64,000 nt of DNA from contig NZ_JADDUE010000005.1 of the NCBI RefSeq assembly GCF_016526145.1, positions 372,001 to 436,000 on the forward strand, given 5' to 3'. The stretch is from Saccharopolyspora galaxeae. Its GTDB lineage: Bacteria; Actinomycetota; Actinomycetes; Mycobacteriales; Pseudonocardiaceae. A program made the position numbers and the translations under genes. This document shows, in pieces, positions 1 to 8,517 of this stretch (position 1 is the first letter of the stretch; each line of letters starts with the position of its first letter). Under the pieces are notes generated by a model. It did not search any database. It was not told where the DNA came from and saw only the letters and a program-made list of their open reading frames with translations.

Positions 1-108
1 CGGTTCGGCGTACACGGCCACCGACGCGATGCCGGCATCGCGGCACGCGCGCACCACGCGCACCGCGATCTCACCGCGGTTGGCGACCAGAACCTTCTTC
101 AACCCCAT
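1..108 (-). CDS. Acyl-CoA carboxylase alpha subunit (biotin carboxylase), 5' fragment
   Basis: Only the first 36 codons are present; the gene runs off the left edge. The ATG is at 108-106 and the peptide begins [20 protein letters not shown], the hallmark N-terminus of the biotin carboxylase domain. In actinobacteria this domain is usually joined to a biotin carrier domain (AccA3/BccA type) and carboxylates biotin with ATP and bicarbonate for the beta subunit. The epsilon and beta genes just upstream on the same strand support membership in one acyl-CoA carboxylase complex. The biotin attachment site would lie outside the window, so the fusion is inferred. Confidence 0.93.
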   Translation of the reverse strand, partial: MGLKKVLVANRGEIAVRVVRACRDAGIASVAVYAEP

Positions 109-185
109 GGTGTGCACACCATCCCTGTCCGCAATGCTCGTCTTAGGCAGAGTTCTCGTTCTTGAAGATCTTTATGTCCGCGCGC

Positions 186-476
186 TCAGCGCGGGCGGAG
201 CGAATAGCGCCACGCGCCCGGCCCGGGTCGCGGGGCGGTCTGCGCCGGACCACGGCGCACCTGGTCGGATTTGTCGGCCCAGAACGACACCGGCTGCTGC
301 GGTTCCGCCGCGCCGCTCGCGCCGCCGAGCGCGGTCAGCGTCGCGGTCAACGCGGCGAGTTCGGTGTCGGTCGGATGCCCGTGCAGGACGCGCAACACCG
401 GCCGGTCGCCCGCACCGGTGCCGTCGTCCTCGCCCTGCACGACGCTGAGCTGCGGGCCCTGCCCTGGGCTGCTCAT
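186..476 (-). CDS. pccE: Acyl-CoA carboxylase epsilon subunit
   Basis: A 96-residue protein with the two marks of the small actinobacterial epsilon subunit: a central LRVLHGHPTDTELAALTATL segment (about residues 28-47) and a C-terminal PGPGAWRYS motif (about 83-91). Epsilon subunits bridge the biotinylated alpha and the carboxyltransferase beta subunits and stimulate activity. It lies between pccB and the alpha gene, 77 bp from the alpha start, so co-expression is likely. The N-terminus is acidic and probably flexible. Whether it serves propionyl- or acetyl-CoA carboxylation depends on the beta partner. Confidence 0.88.
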   Translation of the reverse strand: MSSPGQGPQLSVVQGEDDGTGAGDRPVLRVLHGHPTDTELAALTATLTALGGASGAAEPQQPVSFWADKSDQVRRGPAQTAPRPGPGAWRYSLRPR

Positions 477-527
477 GGCTGCGGCTCCTTACGGATCATT
501 TCAGTACGATTTTTGGTCTTCGTTTTG

Positions 528-546
528 TCAGCGGCGTAGCCGCTGA
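528..546. repeat. Short perfect hairpin (8-bp stem, 3-nt loop)
   Basis: TCAGCGGC at 528-535 pairs exactly with GCCGCTGA at 539-546 around a GTA loop. It sits in the pccB-pccE gap just before the larger palindrome at 584-668 and shares its CAGCGG core, so both may belong to one element. Confidence 0.7.
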
Positions 547-583
547 GCGGCGACCATGTACGCAGCCGGACCACCGGCGGGTT

Positions 584-668
584 CTCAGCGGCTTCCTCGC
601 GAGGACAGCGATTTCGCCGCGTAGGGAGCTACGTCAGAAATCGATCCCACAGCGAGGAAGCCGCTGAG
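584..668. repeat. Nested 85-bp palindromic element
   Basis: A perfect 17-bp outer inverted repeat (584-600 with 652-668, starting CTCAGCGGCTTCC) encloses a 7-bp pair (CGATTTC 609-615, GAAATCG 637-643) and a 5-bp innermost stem (620-624 with 629-633, GGAG loop). The nesting would fold as a long cruciform or RNA hairpin. It could end pccB transcription, act as a processing site between pccB and pccE, or be a dispersed palindromic repeat. No coding frame spans it. Confidence 0.8.
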
Positions 669-727
669 GTTCCGCTACCGGCACCGCTACGCAAATCATT
701 CCGAAAGGACTCCTCGAGGTCGGTTGC

Positions 728-2365
728 TCACAGCGGGATGTTGCCGTGCTTCTTGGCGGGCAGGGACTCCCGCTTGTCGGCCAGCATCCGCAGCGACCGG
801 GCCAGGTGGCCGCGGGTGTGCGACGGCGGGATGACCGAGTCGACGTAGCCGCGTTCGGCAGCGACGTAGGGGTTGCAGAGGGTGTCCTCGTACTCCTGCT
901 GCAGCTGCGCCCGCAGCGCCTCGACGTCCTCGCCCTTCTCCTCGGCCTCGGCGAGCTGGCGCCGGTAGAGGATGTTCGCCGCGCCCTGCGCGCCCATCAC
1001 CGCGATCTGCGCGGTCGGCCACGCCACGTTGATGTCCGCGCCGAGGTGCTTGGAGCCCATCACGTCGTAGGCGCCGCCGTAGGCCTTGCGCATGATCACG
1101 GTGACCAGCGGGACGGTCGCTTCCGCGTAGGCGTAGAGCAGTTTCGCGCCGCGCCGGATGATGCCGTTCCACTCCTGCCCGGTGCCCGGCAGGAACCCCG
1201 GCACGTCCACGAACGTCACGACCGGGATGTTGAAGGCGTCGCAGGTGCGCACGAACCGGGCGGCCTTCTCGCTGGCGTCGATGTCCAAGGTGCCGGCCAG
1301 CTGGGTCGGCTGGTTGGCGACCACGCCGACGCTGCGGCCCTCGACCCGGCCGAAGCCGACCACGATGTTCGGTGCGAACAGCGCCGAGACCTCCAGGAAG
1401 TCCCCGTCGTCGAGCACTCGGGAGAGCACTTCGTGCACGTCGTAGGGCTGGTTCGGCGAGTCCGGGACGAGCGTGTCCAGTTCCCGGTCCGCCTCGGTGA
1501 CGCCCTCCGCGATCGAACCGGCCTCCGCCTCGGCGTCGAACACCGGCGGTTCGGCGAGGTTGTTCGCGGGCAGGTAGGACAGCAGTTCCTTGACGTAGTC
1601 GATGCCGTCCTGCTCGTCGGAGGCCAGGTAGTGCGCGTTGCCGGAGGTCGAGTTGTGCGTGCGCGCCCCGCCCAGCTCCTCGAAGCTGACCTCCTCACCG
1701 GTGACGGTCTTGATCACGTCCGGGCCGGTGATGAACATGTGCGAGGTCTGGTCGACCATCACGGTGAAGTCGGTGATCGCCGGGGAGTACACCGCGCCGC
1801 CCGCGCACGGGCCCACCACCAGCGAGATCTGCGGCACCACGCCGGAAGCGTGCGTGTTGCGCTTGAAGATCTCCGCGTACAGGCCCAGCGCGGCCACGCC
1901 TTCCTGGATGCGGGCGCCGCCGGAGTCGTTGATGCCGACCAGCGGGCAGCCGGTCTTGAGCGCCAGGTCCATCACCTTGACGATCTTCTCGCCGAAGACC
2001 TCGCCGAGCGATCCGCCGAAGACCGTGAAGTCCTGCGAGAAAACGCAGATCTTGCGCCCGTCGACGGTGCCGTAGCCGGTGACCACGCCGTCGCCGTAGG
2101 GCCGGTTCTCGTCCATGCCGAAGTTCGTCGAGCGGTGCCGCGCGTGCTCGTCGATCTCCACGAACGAACCCGGGTCCAGCAGCAGGTCGACGCGCTCACG
2201 GGCGGTGAGCTTGCCCTTGGCGTGCTGGCGCTCGATGGCGCGTTCCGAGCCCGCGTGCACCGCCTCGTGGTTGCGCCGGTACAGATCCGCCAGCCGGCCG
2301 GCGGTGGTGTGGATGTCCGGCTCCTCGGCCGGCGGCACGCCCACCGGTTCCGTCGCGCTGCTCAT
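728..2365 (-). CDS. pccB: Propionyl-CoA carboxylase beta subunit (carboxyltransferase)
   Basis: A 545-residue biotin-dependent carboxyltransferase, the usual length for AccD5/PccB. The N-terminal half carries [13 protein letters not shown] (about 116-128) and the oxyanion-type [12 protein letters not shown] (145-156). The C-terminal half carries [17 protein letters not shown]. Asp434 sits where Streptomyces PccB has the Asp that favours propionyl-CoA, whereas acetyl-CoA enzymes usually have a hydrophobic residue; this points to propionyl-CoA as main substrate and methylmalonyl-CoA as product. It is upstream of the epsilon and alpha genes, with the palindromic element in the 250-bp gap. Confidence 0.93.
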   Translation of the reverse strand: MSSATEPVGVPPAEEPDIHTTAGRLADLYRRNHEAVHAGSERAIERQHAKGKLTARERVDLLLDPGSFVEIDEHARHRSTNFGMDENRPYGDGVVTGYGTVDGRKICVFSQDFTVFGGSLGEVFGEKIVKVMDLALKTGCPLVGINDSGGARIQEGVAALGLYAEIFKRNTHASGVVPQISLVVGPCAGGAVYSPAITDFTVMVDQTSHMFITGPDVIKTVTGEEVSFEELGGARTHNSTSGNAHYLASDEQDGIDYVKELLSYLPANNLAEPPVFDAEAEAGSIAEGVTEADRELDTLVPDSPNQPYDVHEVLSRVLDDGDFLEVSALFAPNIVVGFGRVEGRSVGVVANQPTQLAGTLDIDASEKAARFVRTCDAFNIPVVTFVDVPGFLPGTGQEWNGIIRRGAKLLYAYAEATVPLVTVIMRKAYGGAYDVMGSKHLGADINVAWPTAQIAVMGAQGAANILYRRQLAEAEEKGEDVEALRAQLQQEYEDTLCNPYVAAERGYVDSVIPPSHTRGHLARSLRMLADKRESLPAKKHGNIPL

Positions 2366-2530
2366 CGCTGATGCGACCCTGCCATTCCTTCGTCCTGGGC
2401 AGGCCCTGCCGCCGTGGGCAAGTCCTGCGCAACTTGCGCCGTCGTGGCCATTCGCCGCGGAACCTCTCCCCTGACGGGTGCGCGGTCGCGCCGCTGCCTG
2501 CGACGCGGTACCTGCGGGTCCCGATCGGGG

Positions 2531-2560
2531 AGGTTAGTGCGGCCGAATCTTCGGAGTCAA
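2531..2560 (-). promoter_or_regulatory. Candidate pccB promoter with embedded palindrome
   Basis: On the minus strand TTGACT (2560-2555) and TAACCT (2536-2531) are separated by 18 bp, a plausible vegetative promoter with a leader of about 160 nt to pccB. The spacer contains a perfect dyad CCGAATCTTCGG (2542-2553), placed where a repressor would block RNA polymerase. The regulator is unknown; the double-TetR protein encoded just upstream is one candidate. Confidence 0.45.
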
Positions 2561-2658
2561 CCGACAAGTGAGTACGGCATACCCTCGAAGCAGTACCAAA
2601 AGACCTCGAAAACAGGGGTGGCGCCCGCGAAAAGTGAACGCCCCCTAGCAGAGCGCGC

Positions 2659-3831
2659 TCAAGTTCCGGTAGTGAGCATCAGGGCGGCCCCGACCTGCCG
2701 GACCGCCTCCGGAGTGCGCACCGTCCCGGTGCGCGCCATGTCGTTGGCCAGCGTCAGCGTGGCCTGCACGAGGACGCGGGCGGTGGCCGCGTCCAGCTCA
2801 GGGCGGATCTCGCGCAGCAACGAGACCCATTCCGAGACGTATTCGCGCTGGGTCTGCCTGGCGCGGTGCCGCTCGTGATCGGGCAAGTGGCCCACCTCCC
2901 CCACCAGCAGCTCGATGAAGCCGCCGTGATCGAGCGCGAAGGTGATGTAGGACCACAGCAGCGCCCGCAGCGCCTCCTGCGGGTCCGGTTCGCGCACCAG
3001 GGTGCGGCCCAGGTCGATCTCCAGCCACGCCGAGCCGCGAGTGATCACCGCGGCCAGCAGCTCCTGCTTGCTGGCGAAGTGGTTGTACACGCTGGGCCCG
3101 GAGATGCCGACTTCCGCGCCGATCTCCTCGGTGGTCACCGCGTCGTAGCCGCGTTCGGCGAACAGCCTCGTCGCGGCCGAGAGCAGCTGGCGCCGCCGGG
3201 ACGCTCCGCCGCGTTGCAGCAGCAGCGTGTCCGCGTCCGGGATGCCGCGGCGGCGCCCGGACACCAGCAGCGGCAGTCCGGTGATGGTGCGCACCACGTC
3301 CCGCAGCAGCACCTCGAACTGGCCGCGCGGCAACTCGGTGCTGTGGTACGAGGGGCTGGTCAGCGCGCTGAACAGGCACCAGCCGCGGAAGCGCGCGTCC
3401 TCCTCGGACAGATCGGGCCTGCTCGCCCGGGCCAGCTCCGCCAGCCCGCCCGCCACGACGCGCAGCTGGTCCTTGAGCTCGGCCCGTTCGCCCTCCGGCA
3501 GGTGCCGCGCCTCGCGCTGCCACAGCACGCCGAGTTCGCGGTGGTCCAGCGCGGTCGCGGCCAGTTCCCGCACCACCGCGTCCAGGTCGTCGGAACGCGC
3601 GCTCAGCACCCGCTCGAACGGGTGCAGGTGATCGAGCACCACCCGCCGCAGCAGCCGCTGCTTGCCCGCGAAGTGCCGGTACAGCGCGGACGGCCCGACG
3701 CCGACGGCCTCGGCGATGTCGCTGACGCTGACCCTGGTGTAGCCGCGCTCGTGGAACAGCCGGGAGGCCGCTGCGGTGATCAGCTCCCGGCGATTGCGCG
3801 GCCGGGTCCCACCGGTCCTCGTCTCCGCCAC
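2659..3831 (-). CDS. Double-domain TetR-family transcriptional regulator
   Basis: This 390-residue protein has two complete TetR DNA-binding domains: one near residues 14-60 (SRLFHERGYTRVSVSDIAEA, then YRHFAGK) and one near 213-260 (TRLFAERGYDAVTTEEIGAE, then YNHFASK). Ordinary TetR proteins are about 200 residues with one domain, so this looks like a tandem duplication able to bind as a pseudo-dimer. The second in-frame GTG (3831) is preferred because GGGAGG lies 8 bp before it but only 2 bp before the first GTG (3837). It lies between pccB (same strand) and a divergent crotonase, either of which may be a target. Confidence 0.85.
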   Translation of the reverse strand: MAETRTGGTRPRNRRELITAAASRLFHERGYTRVSVSDIAEAVGVGPSALYRHFAGKQRLLRRVVLDHLHPFERVLSARSDDLDAVVRELAATALDHRELGVLWQREARHLPEGERAELKDQLRVVAGGLAELARASRPDLSEEDARFRGWCLFSALTSPSYHSTELPRGQFEVLLRDVVRTITGLPLLVSGRRRGIPDADTLLLQRGGASRRRQLLSAATRLFAERGYDAVTTEEIGAEVGISGPSVYNHFASKQELLAAVITRGSAWLEIDLGRTLVREPDPQEALRALLWSYITFALDHGGFIELLVGEVGHLPDHERHRARQTQREYVSEWVSLLREIRPELDAATARVLVQATLTLANDMARTGTVRTPEAVRQVGAALMLTTGT

Positions 3832-4064
3832 TGGCACGACCTCCCGGCTCGCCCGCCGCCGCGCCCGCCCTCACCGCGGGACGCCCGTCCGCATGGCGGC
3901 GCATCGCCGAACAGGATAGGCCGCCGGGCCCGCCGCCAGCGGCGGCGCGCGTGCGTCCCGAGTCACATCCGCCCTGGCAGGCGACGTCGGCGGGCGGTGC
4001 ATCACGCATCGGCCGCCGGAGTCGTTGTCCGCTCGGAAATCGACCAGTGGGGAGCGAGTCGCTG

Positions 4065-4880
4065 ATGTCTTCCTCCGCCGAAGGCGGCACCGGAATCCGG
4101 GTGCGCACCGAACGCGGCGTCCGGACCATCCACTTCGGACGCCCGGAGCGGCGCAACGCCATGGACGGTGTGATGTTCGCGGCCTACTACGCCGCGCTGG
4201 CCGACGCCGACGCGGACCCGGAAGTCCGGGCCATCGTGGTCACCGGCGACGGCGACTGGTTCTGCAGCGGCGCGGACGCCTCGACGCTGAACCTGCTCGC
4301 CGCGGGCGACAGCGCCGACGTGGTCGAAGCGCTCGGCTTCCCGCCGCACCACCCGATGACGTTGCGCAAACCGCTGATCGCCGCGCTCAACGGCGGCGCG
4401 GCCGGTCTCGGGCTGGCGCAGGCGCTGTTCGCCGACGTGCGGTTCATGGCCGACGGTGCGCGGCTGTCGACCGCGTTCAGCAAGCTCGGGCTGATCGGCG
4501 AGTACGGCACGGCGTGGCTGCTGCCGCGGCTGGTCGGGGTGGCCAACGCGATGGACCTGCTGCTGTCCGCGCGCAAGGTCGACGCGGCCGAAGCGCGGGA
4601 ACTCGGCGTGGTGCAGTTCGTGCGGCCGAAGGAGGAAGTGCTCGCGGCCGCCCAGGACTACGCGCGCGAACTCGCGCAGAACTGCTCGCCCCGCTCGATG
4701 GCGGTGATCAAGCGGCAGGTCTGGCGCGGGGTGGACACCGGCGGTCCGGAGGCGGTCGCCGAGTCGGTGCGGCTGATGGTCGAGTCGCTCTCGGCCACCG
4801 ACTTCCAGACCGCGGTGCAGACGCTCGGGCAGCGCACCCCCGTGGAATTCCCGCCGCTGCCGCCGGAAGGCGAGCCGTGA
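4065..4880 (+). CDS. Enoyl-CoA hydratase/isomerase family protein (crotonase)
   Basis: A 271-residue crotonase-fold protein. RPERRNAMDG, then WFCSGADASTL (first oxyanion strand) and NGGAAGLGLAQALFADVR (second oxyanion strand) follow family order, and KLGLIGEYGTAWLLPRLVG holds the second acidic position. The ATG at 4065 has GGGGAGCGAG upstream; an open frame continues 5' but lacks a better start. Divergent from the double-TetR gene, which may control it. The reaction is probably hydration or isomerisation of an enoyl-CoA; substrate cannot be told. It resembles the crotonase at 58635-59408. Confidence 0.87.
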   Translation: MSSSAEGGTGIRVRTERGVRTIHFGRPERRNAMDGVMFAAYYAALADADADPEVRAIVVTGDGDWFCSGADASTLNLLAAGDSADVVEALGFPPHHPMTLRKPLIAALNGGAAGLGLAQALFADVRFMADGARLSTAFSKLGLIGEYGTAWLLPRLVGVANAMDLLLSARKVDAAEARELGVVQFVRPKEEVLAAAQDYARELAQNCSPRSMAVIKRQVWRGVDTGGPEAVAESVRLMVESLSATDFQTAVQTLGQRTPVEFPPLPPEGEP

Positions 4881-5072
4881 GCGGGCGGCTCACCCCGGTG
4901 TGATCCGGCCGCGCGTCCCGCCAGCGACACCGTTGCGCGGCGAGCTCCTGCCGACGCGACCGACCGCCGCGGAACGTTCCCACCGGGTCGCCCCTGCGAG
5001 CCGACCGGCTCCGGCCAGCGACCATTCGGGTGAATCCCCGGCGAAACGGGTACGCGGAGCGTCCCCTGGGCA

Positions 5073-5097
5073 AGCATGTTTCTGGATCACACATGCT
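5073..5097. promoter_or_regulatory. 25-bp dyad in the leader of the secreted-protein gene
   Basis: AGCATGT (5073-5079) and ACATGCT (5091-5097) form a perfect 7-bp inverted repeat separated by 11 bp, ending 6 bp before the Shine-Dalgarno tract. It could be an operator or an mRNA hairpin. No regulator is identified. Confidence 0.4.
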
Positions 5098-5113
5098 GAC
5101 CAGGGGGAGGAAC

Positions 5114-6397
5114 ATGAAAATCCGCAGGAAAGGCCTGGTGCGCAGTCCCCGCCGGACGACCGGCTCGCGGATACGGGGCCACGCGGCGCTCGCGGCGATG
5201 GCGCTGCTGCCCGCACTGCTCTGCGCACCCGCCACTGCGGTGGCGGCCGAGAACGCCGGACCGCAGGTCGACAAGGGCTTCGAGCTTCGCACGCCGAGCC
5301 GGGAGTACCTGGACATCGCGAACGAGATCCGGGACCAGCACACCAGGGTCGGGGTTCAGACCCTGCTGAAGGACGCCAACCGGACCGCCGGAACGGAAGG
5401 CGACAAGGGTTGCAACGCACCGGAAGGCGCCGCGCACACCTTCTGCTTCCAGCCCCAGGTCGACGGGCAGGGCGACGACCAGAACACCGAGGCCTGGTAC
5501 CCGCAGGGCGTCACGACCGTCTCCGACGCGGTCGCCGACGAGCAGTGGGGCGCGCGGAAGCCGGTCGTGACCAGCTGGTACAGCAAGGGGGACCAAGGCG
5601 TCCGGTTGTCGTTCCTCGACCCGGCGACGAAGAAGTACCGGCACGTCCTGCTGATGATCCCCGACCGCGACGACCAGAACGACCCGACGTTGCGGCCGCT
5701 CACCAGCGGCGGGAAGAGCATCCACGCCGGCGGCATCGCGTGGTACGGCAAGAACCTCTACGTGGCCGACACCAACGGCGGTATCCGGGTGTTCAACACC
5801 GACTACATCCTCGACCTCGAGGGCAGCGGCGACCCCGCGGCCGGGGACTACCGGTACGTGATGCTCCAGGTGGACGCCTACGTCAAGGTGCAGGAGCCGG
5901 AGGGCACGTGCGGTACCGGACCGACCCGCTTCTCCTACATCGGCCTGGACCGCAGCACGAAGCCGGACCGGTTGATCACCGGCGAGTACTGCGGCGGTGG
6001 CAAGGGCGAGCCGAACGGCCGGGTCATGACCTGGAACCTGAAAGACGGCAAGATCGCGCCCACGTCCGGCGGCTCGGAACGATTCCGGCCGCAGGAGGCG
6101 CACACGCTGCCGACCGGGTACGTCCAAGGCGCTTCGGTGCACGACGGGAAGTGGTACTTCACGCACCGGGGCGAAGGCACCGGCGGCTACGACAAGGATG
6201 CCTACTACCTTTCGCGCGCCACCGAGAAGGACGGCGAGCTCGTGCTCGACGCGAAGGATGCGGTCGGAACGCCTGCGGAAGACGGCGGTCGGGGCCCATC
6301 CGAGGACCTGTCCTACTACAACAGCAGTGACCACCTCTGGACGCTGACGGAGGAACCGGGCAGCCGGGCGATCTACAGCGTGAAGCCGCCGAGCTGA
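5114..6397 (+). CDS. Secreted protein of unknown function
   Basis: A 427-residue protein with a basic N-terminus (MKIRRKGLVRSPRR), a hydrophobic stretch (AALAAMALLPALLCAPATAV) and an AVAAE-type cleavage region near residue 45, so probably Sec-exported. The ATG at 5114 was chosen because of the strong AGGGGGAGG tract 3 bp upstream. The mature part is rich in Asp, Gly, Tyr and Trp with repeated WY(G/S/F)K-like strands, giving a beta-rich impression, perhaps a propeller. There is a Cys pair early (CNAPEGAAHTFC) and more Cys later. I recognise no catalytic motif. It stands alone, with a terminator just downstream. Confidence 0.8.
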   Translation: MKIRRKGLVRSPRRTTGSRIRGHAALAAMALLPALLCAPATAVAAENAGPQVDKGFELRTPSREYLDIANEIRDQHTRVGVQTLLKDANRTAGTEGDKGCNAPEGAAHTFCFQPQVDGQGDDQNTEAWYPQGVTTVSDAVADEQWGARKPVVTSWYSKGDQGVRLSFLDPATKKYRHVLLMIPDRDDQNDPTLRPLTSGGKSIHAGGIAWYGKNLYVADTNGGIRVFNTDYILDLEGSGDPAAGDYRYVMLQVDAYVKVQEPEGTCGTGPTRFSYIGLDRSTKPDRLITGEYCGGGKGEPNGRVMTWNLKDGKIAPTSGGSERFRPQEAHTLPTGYVQGASVHDGKWYFTHRGEGTGGYDKDAYYLSRATEKDGELVLDAKDAVGTPAEDGGRGPSEDLSYYNSSDHLWTLTEEPGSRAIYSVKPPS

Positions 6398-6419
6398 TCC
6401 CACCAGCGCAGCGGCTGCC

Positions 6420-6456
6420 GCGGGCGCCTCCCCCGGCCTCGGGTGGAGGCGCCCGC
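6420..6456 (+). terminator. Intrinsic terminator-like hairpin
   Basis: GCGGGCGCCTCC (6420-6431) pairs perfectly with GGAGGCGCCCGC (6445-6456) around a 13-nt loop, 23 bp after the stop of the secreted-protein gene. There is no long T tract, which is usual in high-GC actinobacteria. Confidence 0.7.
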
Positions 6457-6618
6457 TTCCGCCGCTCGCACCAGGCGCGGCAACCGGACCGGCACCGCAG
6501 CCCGACTGGCAGCGCAGCCGGGCCGGCACCGCGGTCCCGCCGTCGTCACACCCCGGCCGACCGCGTCGTTGTACCGGCCGAGAGGCTCGGACCCGACCGT
6601 GCCGCGAGGAGGCTCCCG

Positions 6619-7506
6619 ATGCCGCGGACTTGGTTGCACCGCATCGCCGCGCTCGATCCGGCGACCGACGACCAGGAGATCTACCGGATCTCGATCGGGC
6701 ACGAGTTCCCGTTCGACTACCAGCGCGCGCTGGAGTTCGCGCTGTTCCGCACCTACTGCGTGCCGAGCATCTCGGCGCTGCTGGCCGCCACCGGCGAGTT
6801 CGAGAAGCGCCCGCAGCAGCGCTACGACGACACCGCGCTGCTGATGGCCGAACTCGCCGAGCACGGCTACGACTCGGAACGCGGCAAGCAGGCGCTGCGG
6901 GTGATCAACCGGGCGCACGGCCGCTACGTGATCAGCAACGACGACATGCTCTACGTGCTGTCGACGTTCGTCTACGACCCGATCGACTGGATCGAGCAGT
7001 TCGGCTGGCGGCCGCTGCACGCCAACGAGCGCGCGGCCGCGTTCCACTACTTCCAAGCCGTCGGCAACCGGATGGGGATCAAGGACATCCCGGAGACCTT
7101 CGAGGAATTCCGCCGGTTCAAGCTGGATTTCGAGGCCGAGCACTTCCGCTACACCGACACCAACCACGCCATCGGCCGCTACACGCTGGAGCTGTTCTGC
7201 TCCTGGTTCCCGAAACCGCTGCGGCCGGTGGTGTCGCTGGGCGTGCGCAGCCTGCTGGACGAGCGGATGCTGACCGCGTTCGGCTTCCGCGCCGCCCCGG
7301 CATGGGTGGGAGCGGTTTCCCGCGGCGCGTTGCGCGCGCGCTCGGCGGTGGTGCGGCGGTTGCCCGAGCGCAAGGTCTCGAAGGCCGCGCAAGACCCGGG
7401 CAACCGCAGCTACCCGAACTACCCGAACGGCTACACCCCGCAAGACCTGGGCGCCCCGGCTCCGGTCGGCATCGACCCGAGCTGGCTGCGCCGCAAGACC
7501 AGCTGA
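6619..7506 (+). CDS. MpaB/rubber-oxygenase-like protein (DUF2236 family)
   Basis: A 295-residue protein with features of the DUF2236/MpaB oxygenase family: INRAHGRYVISNDDMLYVLS (conserved His near residue 100), then TFVYDPIDWIEQFGWRPL and NRMGIKDIPETFEEF. Relatives bind haem (latex-clearing protein) or act as membrane-associated oxygenases (MpaB), but most bacterial members are uncharacterised. No signal peptide is visible, so it is probably cytoplasmic. GAGGAGG lies 8 bp before the ATG at 6619. The C-terminal 40 residues are basic, then Pro/Gly/Tyr-rich and probably flexible. Single gene between terminators; substrate unknown. Confidence 0.8.
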   Translation: MPRTWLHRIAALDPATDDQEIYRISIGHEFPFDYQRALEFALFRTYCVPSISALLAATGEFEKRPQQRYDDTALLMAELAEHGYDSERGKQALRVINRAHGRYVISNDDMLYVLSTFVYDPIDWIEQFGWRPLHANERAAAFHYFQAVGNRMGIKDIPETFEEFRRFKLDFEAEHFRYTDTNHAIGRYTLELFCSWFPKPLRPVVSLGVRSLLDERMLTAFGFRAAPAWVGAVSRGALRARSAVVRRLPERKVSKAAQDPGNRSYPNYPNGYTPQDLGAPAPVGIDPSWLRRKTS

Positions 7507-7510
7507 ACCC

Positions 7511-7540
7511 GCGGCGGGGCCGGGAACCCGGCCCCGCCGC
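7511..7540. terminator. Bidirectional terminator between convergent genes
   Basis: GCGGCGGGGCCGGG (7511-7524) and CCCGGCCCCGCCGC (7527-7540) are perfect complements between the oxygenase stop and the egtD stop, so one hairpin can serve both strands. Confidence 0.75.
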
Positions 7541-7545
7541 CCGGC

Positions 7546-8517
7546 TCAGCTCGCAGTGGCCAGCGTCAAGGCGAAATCGCCCGCTTCGTCGGTCCACCAA
7601 CGGCTGAGCTCGAAACCGGCGGCGGCCAGCTCGCCCGCCACCCGCGCGCGCCGGAACTTCGCCGAGACCTCGGTGCGGATGTCCTCGCCCGCGGCGAATT
7701 CCACGGTCAGGTCGAGCCCGGTGATGTGCACCCGCATCGGGCGGGTGGCGCGCAGCCGGATCTCGATCCACTCCTGCTCGGCGTTCCACTGCGCGACGTG
7801 CTCGAACGCCGCCGGGTCGAACTCGGCGCCGAGTTCGCGGTTGAGCACCCGCAGCACGTTGCGGTTGAACTCGGCGGTCACGCCCTGGGCGTCGTCGTAG
7901 GCGCGCACCAGCCTTCCGGAGTCCTTGACCAGGTCGGTGCCCAGCAGCAGCCACTCCCCCGGCCGCAGCGCGGATCGCACCGCGGAGAGGAACTCCGCGC
8001 GCTCGGCGGGCAGCAGGTTGCCGATGGTGCCGCCGAGGAACGCCACCATCCGGCCGCGACCCGGCGGGACCGAAGCCAGCTCGGTGGTGAAGTCGCCGAC
8101 GATGCCGCGCACCGCCAGGTCCGGGTAGTCCCGCGCGATGGCGTCGATCGCCGCGCGCAGCGCGGACTCCGAGACGTCCAGCGGCACGAACTCCTGCAAC
8201 GTGCCGGTCTTGCGCAGTGCCTCCAGCAGCAGCCGGGTCTTCTCCGAGGAACCCGACCCCAGCTCCACCAGCGTTCCCGCGCCCGCCGCCTCGGCGATCT
8301 CGACCGCGTGCCGGGCGAGGATGTCGTGCTCGGCGCGGGTCTGGTAGTACTCCGGCAGTTCGGTGATCCGCTCGAACAGCTCGCTGCCCGCGGCGTCGTA
8401 GAACCACTTCGGCCGCAGCCACTTCGGCTCGTCGGTCAGTCCTTCGCGGACGTCGGCGCGCAGTTCCCGCGCCGCGTCGGCCTCGGTGAAGTGCACGGTC
8501 AGCTCGGGTTGGCTCAC
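7546..8517 (-). CDS. egtD: L-histidine N-alpha-methyltransferase EgtD
   Basis: Adds three methyl groups from S-adenosylmethionine to the histidine amino group, giving hercynine, the first ergothioneine intermediate. The 323-residue length fits EgtD. Visible: LRPKWFYDAAGSELFERITE near the N-terminus (34-53), the SAM loop LVELGSGSSEKTRLLL (83-98), FLGGTIGNL in the middle, and a C-terminal FRRARVAGELAAAGF. It starts at GTG 8517, and that GTGA overlaps the egtC stop, so translation is coupled. Last gene of egtA-B-C-D. Confidence 0.95.
   Translation of the reverse strand: MSQPELTVHFTEADAARELRADVREGLTDEPKWLRPKWFYDAAGSELFERITELPEYYQTRAEHDILARHAVEIAEAAGAGTLVELGSGSSEKTRLLLEALRKTGTLQEFVPLDVSESALRAAIDAIARDYPDLAVRGIVGDFTTELASVPPGRGRMVAFLGGTIGNLLPAERAEFLSAVRSALRPGEWLLLGTDLVKDSGRLVRAYDDAQGVTAEFNRNVLRVLNRELGAEFDPAAFEHVAQWNAEQEWIEIRLRATRPMRVHITGLDLTVEFAAGEDIRTEVSAKFRRARVAGELAAAGFELSRWWTDEAGDFALTLATAS

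Noticed and set aside
746-2371. Long plus-strand open frames opposite pccB, gcvP and other genes
   Set aside because: They mirror real genes in high-GC DNA, are rich in Arg, Ala, Gly and His and show no family motifs.
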